A DNA stretch of 8,824 bases from F23-D06 sp947167635. GTDB taxonomy: Bacteria > Bacteroidota > Bacteroidia > Bacteroidales > WCHB1-69. Position numbers and translations under genes: made by a program. Shown here piece after piece: positions 7,203 through 8,824 of this stretch. Every line of letters begins with the position of its first letter. Within the stretch, counting starts at the first letter, position 1. Where the stretch lies: positions 1 to 8,824 of the forward strand of contig CAMVIT010000087.1 in assembly GCA_947167635.1 (NCBI GenBank), read 5' to 3'. Below the pieces are notes generated by a model, which searched no databases, was not told the origin of the DNA, and worked only from the letters and a program-made list of their open reading frames with translations.

Positions 7203-8393
7203 TTATTTCTTTTCCAATTGTATCTTGATATCGTTCAGAACATTCATGTAATTGATGAATGCTTGATACGGGGATGGATAGACTTCAAAATTACGTTTGA
7301 CGAAGCGGTGTCCGAACCATTTGGAACTCATGAAGTTGAAGTGATCGGCACCTTGTAATCGGAGCCAGCTGAGCTTGGCTTCTTTGTTCTTGGACTTCTT
7401 GTACAGCGGCTCGAGCTTGAAGAGCTGGTTGAAAGCCTCTTGCTGGAGCACGTTGCCGACCCACTCGTTGGTGTCCTTTTCTTCACCGGAGCATGAGATG
7501 GGCCACGGTGCATGCATGGTGGCGGGGCTGGCATCCATCTTGAGCACCTCCTTGGGCGTGATGAAGCTGTAGTTCGGGTTGGCGGAGAGCTGGTCGATGA
7601 GGTTGCGGAAAAAGTCGAATATGCCGGTGTCGGCGGTGTAATGCTCGCCGATGGTTTCATAGTCCCAATAAAGGTTGATGAAGGGGGCATCGCCGCTGGT
7701 GTTGGTGCTGTCAAGGAATTTGATGTACTTCTCGGCGGTCAAGGGATACTGATCCCAGCTGTGGTCGTTGAACCGCAGGGTCACATCGTCGCAAAGACGG
7801 TAGGAGCGCAGCAGCAGTCGCACGTCGGTCTGGTAGGGGTTGCAATAGAGGTATTGCGGGCTCTTCCAGCCGAGGATGTGCCGTGCGCCCTCCGTGAGGA
7901 CGACTTCGTAGCCGGCCTCGCCAAGCCACTCGCCGATCTCGTCGGAGTAGATGACCTCGGTGTTGCAGAAAGAGACGGGCTTGACGCCAAAGGTCTCCTT
8001 CAGCAGCTTCTCCTGCAGGTGAACCTGCTCCATGAAAGCGTCTTTGCCATGCAAGGAGGCGATGCTGTGGGTGAATGTGTTGCCCGTGATTTCGACGCAC
8101 CCTGTGGCAATGAGCTCCTTGAAGCTCTCGATCACCTCGGGGCAGTAGTTCTTGAAGAGCATGATGGAGCTCCCCGCGATGCTGAAACTGAGCTTGAAAC
8201 TCTTCGGATGTTTGCGGATGAGTTCCAGCATCATCTTGTTGGCGGGAAGATAGCATCTTTCCGCAAGACGCTGCGCCAAGTAGTGGTTCTGGTAGTCGTC
8301 GAAATAATCGTGGTTTTGGTTGATGTCAAAAAAACGATAGGTGCGCAACCGGAAAGGTTGGCTGATCTGGAAATGGAAGCATATTCTATTCAT
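7203..8393 (-). CDS. GH57 family glycoside hydrolase (alpha-amylase / alpha-glucan enzyme type)
   Basis: A 396-residue protein of the GH57 alpha-amylase-like family, which cleaves or rearranges alpha-1,4-glucans such as glycogen. It has no signal peptide, so it probably acts on cytoplasmic polymer. Motifs in order: motif 1 QISQPFRLRTYRFFD (residues 9-23), where the usual HQP reads SQP; GCVEITGNTFTHS (98-110) with E101; FCNTEVIYSDEIGEW (142-156), whose E146 is the expected nucleophile; and LYWDYETIGEH (241-251), whose D244 is the expected acid/base. The close match at TEGARHILGWKSPQYLYCN (167-185) is typical of the Bacteroidetes subgroup. ATG 8393 is preferred over the in-frame ATG 8411, because the family begins MNRICFxFQ and the start then overlaps the upstream stop by 8 bases (ATGAATAG). 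Translational coupling to the GT4 gene is likely. A strong terminator follows. Confidence 0.92.
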   Translation of the reverse strand: MNRICFHFQISQPFRLRTYRFFDINQNHDYFDDYQNHYLAQRLAERCYLPANKMMLELIRKHPKSFKLSFSIAGSSIMLFKNYCPEVIESFKELIATGCVEITGNTFTHSIASLHGKDAFMEQVHLQEKLLKETFGVKPVSFCNTEVIYSDEIGEWLGEAGYEVVLTEGARHILGWKSPQYLYCNPYQTDVRLLLRSYRLCDDVTLRFNDHSWDQYPLTAEKYIKFLDSTNTSGDAPFINLYWDYETIGEHYTADTGIFDFFRNLIDQLSANPNYSFITPKEVLKMDASPATMHAPWPISCSGEEKDTNEWVGNVLQQEAFNQLFKLEPLYKKSKNKEAKLSWLRLQGADHFNFMSSKWFGHRFVKRNFEVYPSPYQAFINYMNVLNDIKIQLEKK

Positions 8394-8824
8394 AGTGGAG
8401 CGTTTTTTCATAAATGACTTTGAGTTTCTTGGCTACGTTTTCCCATTTGAGGTTGTTGACCTCTTCCTCGCCCTTGTCGGCGAAGAGTTTGGAGAGGGCA
8501 GGGTAGTGCAGCAGGCCGTAGATGGCGTCGGCGGTGGCGTCGATGTCCCAAAAATCGACCTTGATGGCATGTTGGAGCACCTCGGCGACGCCGGATTGCT
8601 TGGAGATGACCACGGGCACCTTGGCGCGCATGGCCTCCAGCGGGGAGATGCCGAAAGGCTCCGAAATGGAGGGCATCACATAGACATCGCTCATGCCGAA
8701 CATCTTGTCGATGTCGGCGCCGCGCAGGAAGCCCGTGAAGTGGAAACGGTCGGAGATGCCCAGCTCGGCCACGCGCTCGATGACGTGCTGCATCATGTCT
8801 CCTCTCCCTTCTTGCCGGTCGCAT
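8386..8824 (-). CDS. GT4 family glycosyltransferase, C-terminal part (cut by window edge)
   Basis: The last ~145 codons of a GT-B fold, GT4-type glycosyltransferase; the frame is open to the window edge, so the ATG at 8796 is internal. The sequence carries RFHFTGFLRG, then MSDVYVMPSISEPFGISPLEAM. That contains the EX7E pair of retaining GT4 enzymes (the Glu codons at about 8661-8659 and 8637-8635), which binds the sugar nucleotide. VVISKQSGVAEVLQH follows, then KVDFWDIDATADAIYGLL, a C-terminal segment I associate with Bacteroidetes proteins encoded next to GH57 and a glycogen debranching enzyme. The stop at 8388-8386 overlaps the GH57 start. The likely role is alpha-glucan (glycogen) synthesis, but that rests on the neighbour; the acceptor and donor are not shown by the sequence. 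The in-frame residues just before GDMM at the extreme edge are unusually polar. Confidence 0.88.
   Translation of the reverse strand, partial: CDRQEGRGDMMQHVIERVAELGISDRFHFTGFLRGADIDKMFGMSDVYVMPSISEPFGISPLEAMRAKVPVVISKQSGVAEVLQHAIKVDFWDIDATADAIYGLLHYPALSKLFADKGEEEVNNLKWENVAKKLKVIYEKTLHYE

Noticed and set aside
7512..8417. Plus-strand open frame of 301 codons opposite the GH57 gene
   Set aside because: Fully antisense to a gene with intact family motifs; Val/Gly-rich shadow sequence without a domain.
1..8824. Search for an undescribed defence, mobile or RNA-based system
   Set aside because: Nearly all of the window is filled by recognisable housekeeping-type genes with short spacers. No direct-repeat array, transposase, toxin-antitoxin pair, reverse transcriptase or long unexplained non-coding stretch was seen.

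Overview
This window looks like an ordinary chromosomal segment from a member of the Bacteroidetes, probably Bacteroidales. The intergenic spacers are AT-rich and carry TAnnTTTG-type -7 boxes. Start codons lack a Shine-Dalgarno sequence. The gene families match that group: a secreted double-length M16 peptidase, an epimerase-like protein with a Cys/His tail, and a GT4 glycosyltransferase overlapping a GH57 glycosidase. No mobile element, CRISPR array, rRNA or tRNA gene was seen.

Layout, left to right. Positions 1-234 (minus) hold the N-terminal part of an ECF-type sigma factor, cut by the window edge. Positions 352-1803 (minus) encode an extended short-chain dehydrogenase/epimerase-like protein. 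Positions 1822-4725 (minus) encode a secreted two-module M16 zinc metallopeptidase. The peptidase and epimerase-like genes are 18 bases apart and probably share a transcript. The sigma factor gene lies 117 bases further downstream and may have its own promoter. Positions 4726-4886 form a divergent promoter region. Positions 4887-6293 (plus) encode a polysaccharide-deacetylase-like protein, the only plus-strand gene. It converges on mtgA (6324-7091, minus), the monofunctional peptidoglycan glycosyltransferase. A strong hairpin terminator and a candidate mtgA promoter occupy 7092-7202. Positions 7203-8393 (minus) encode a GH57 family glycosidase. Its start overlaps the end of a GT4 glycosyltransferase (8386-8824, minus) that runs off the right edge.

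How the genes fit together: the GT4-GH57 pair looks like the downstream end of a glycogen/alpha-glucan metabolism operon. mtgA and the deacetylase-like protein both point to cell-envelope polysaccharide chemistry, but they converge and are not co-transcribed. The M16 peptidase acts outside the cytoplasm; why it is paired with the epimerase-like protein is not evident. I found no convincing novel system. The points most worth checking are the Cys/His tail on the epimerase-like protein, a His-to-Ser change in the first GH57 motif, and the tight packing of the terminator and promoter before mtgA.
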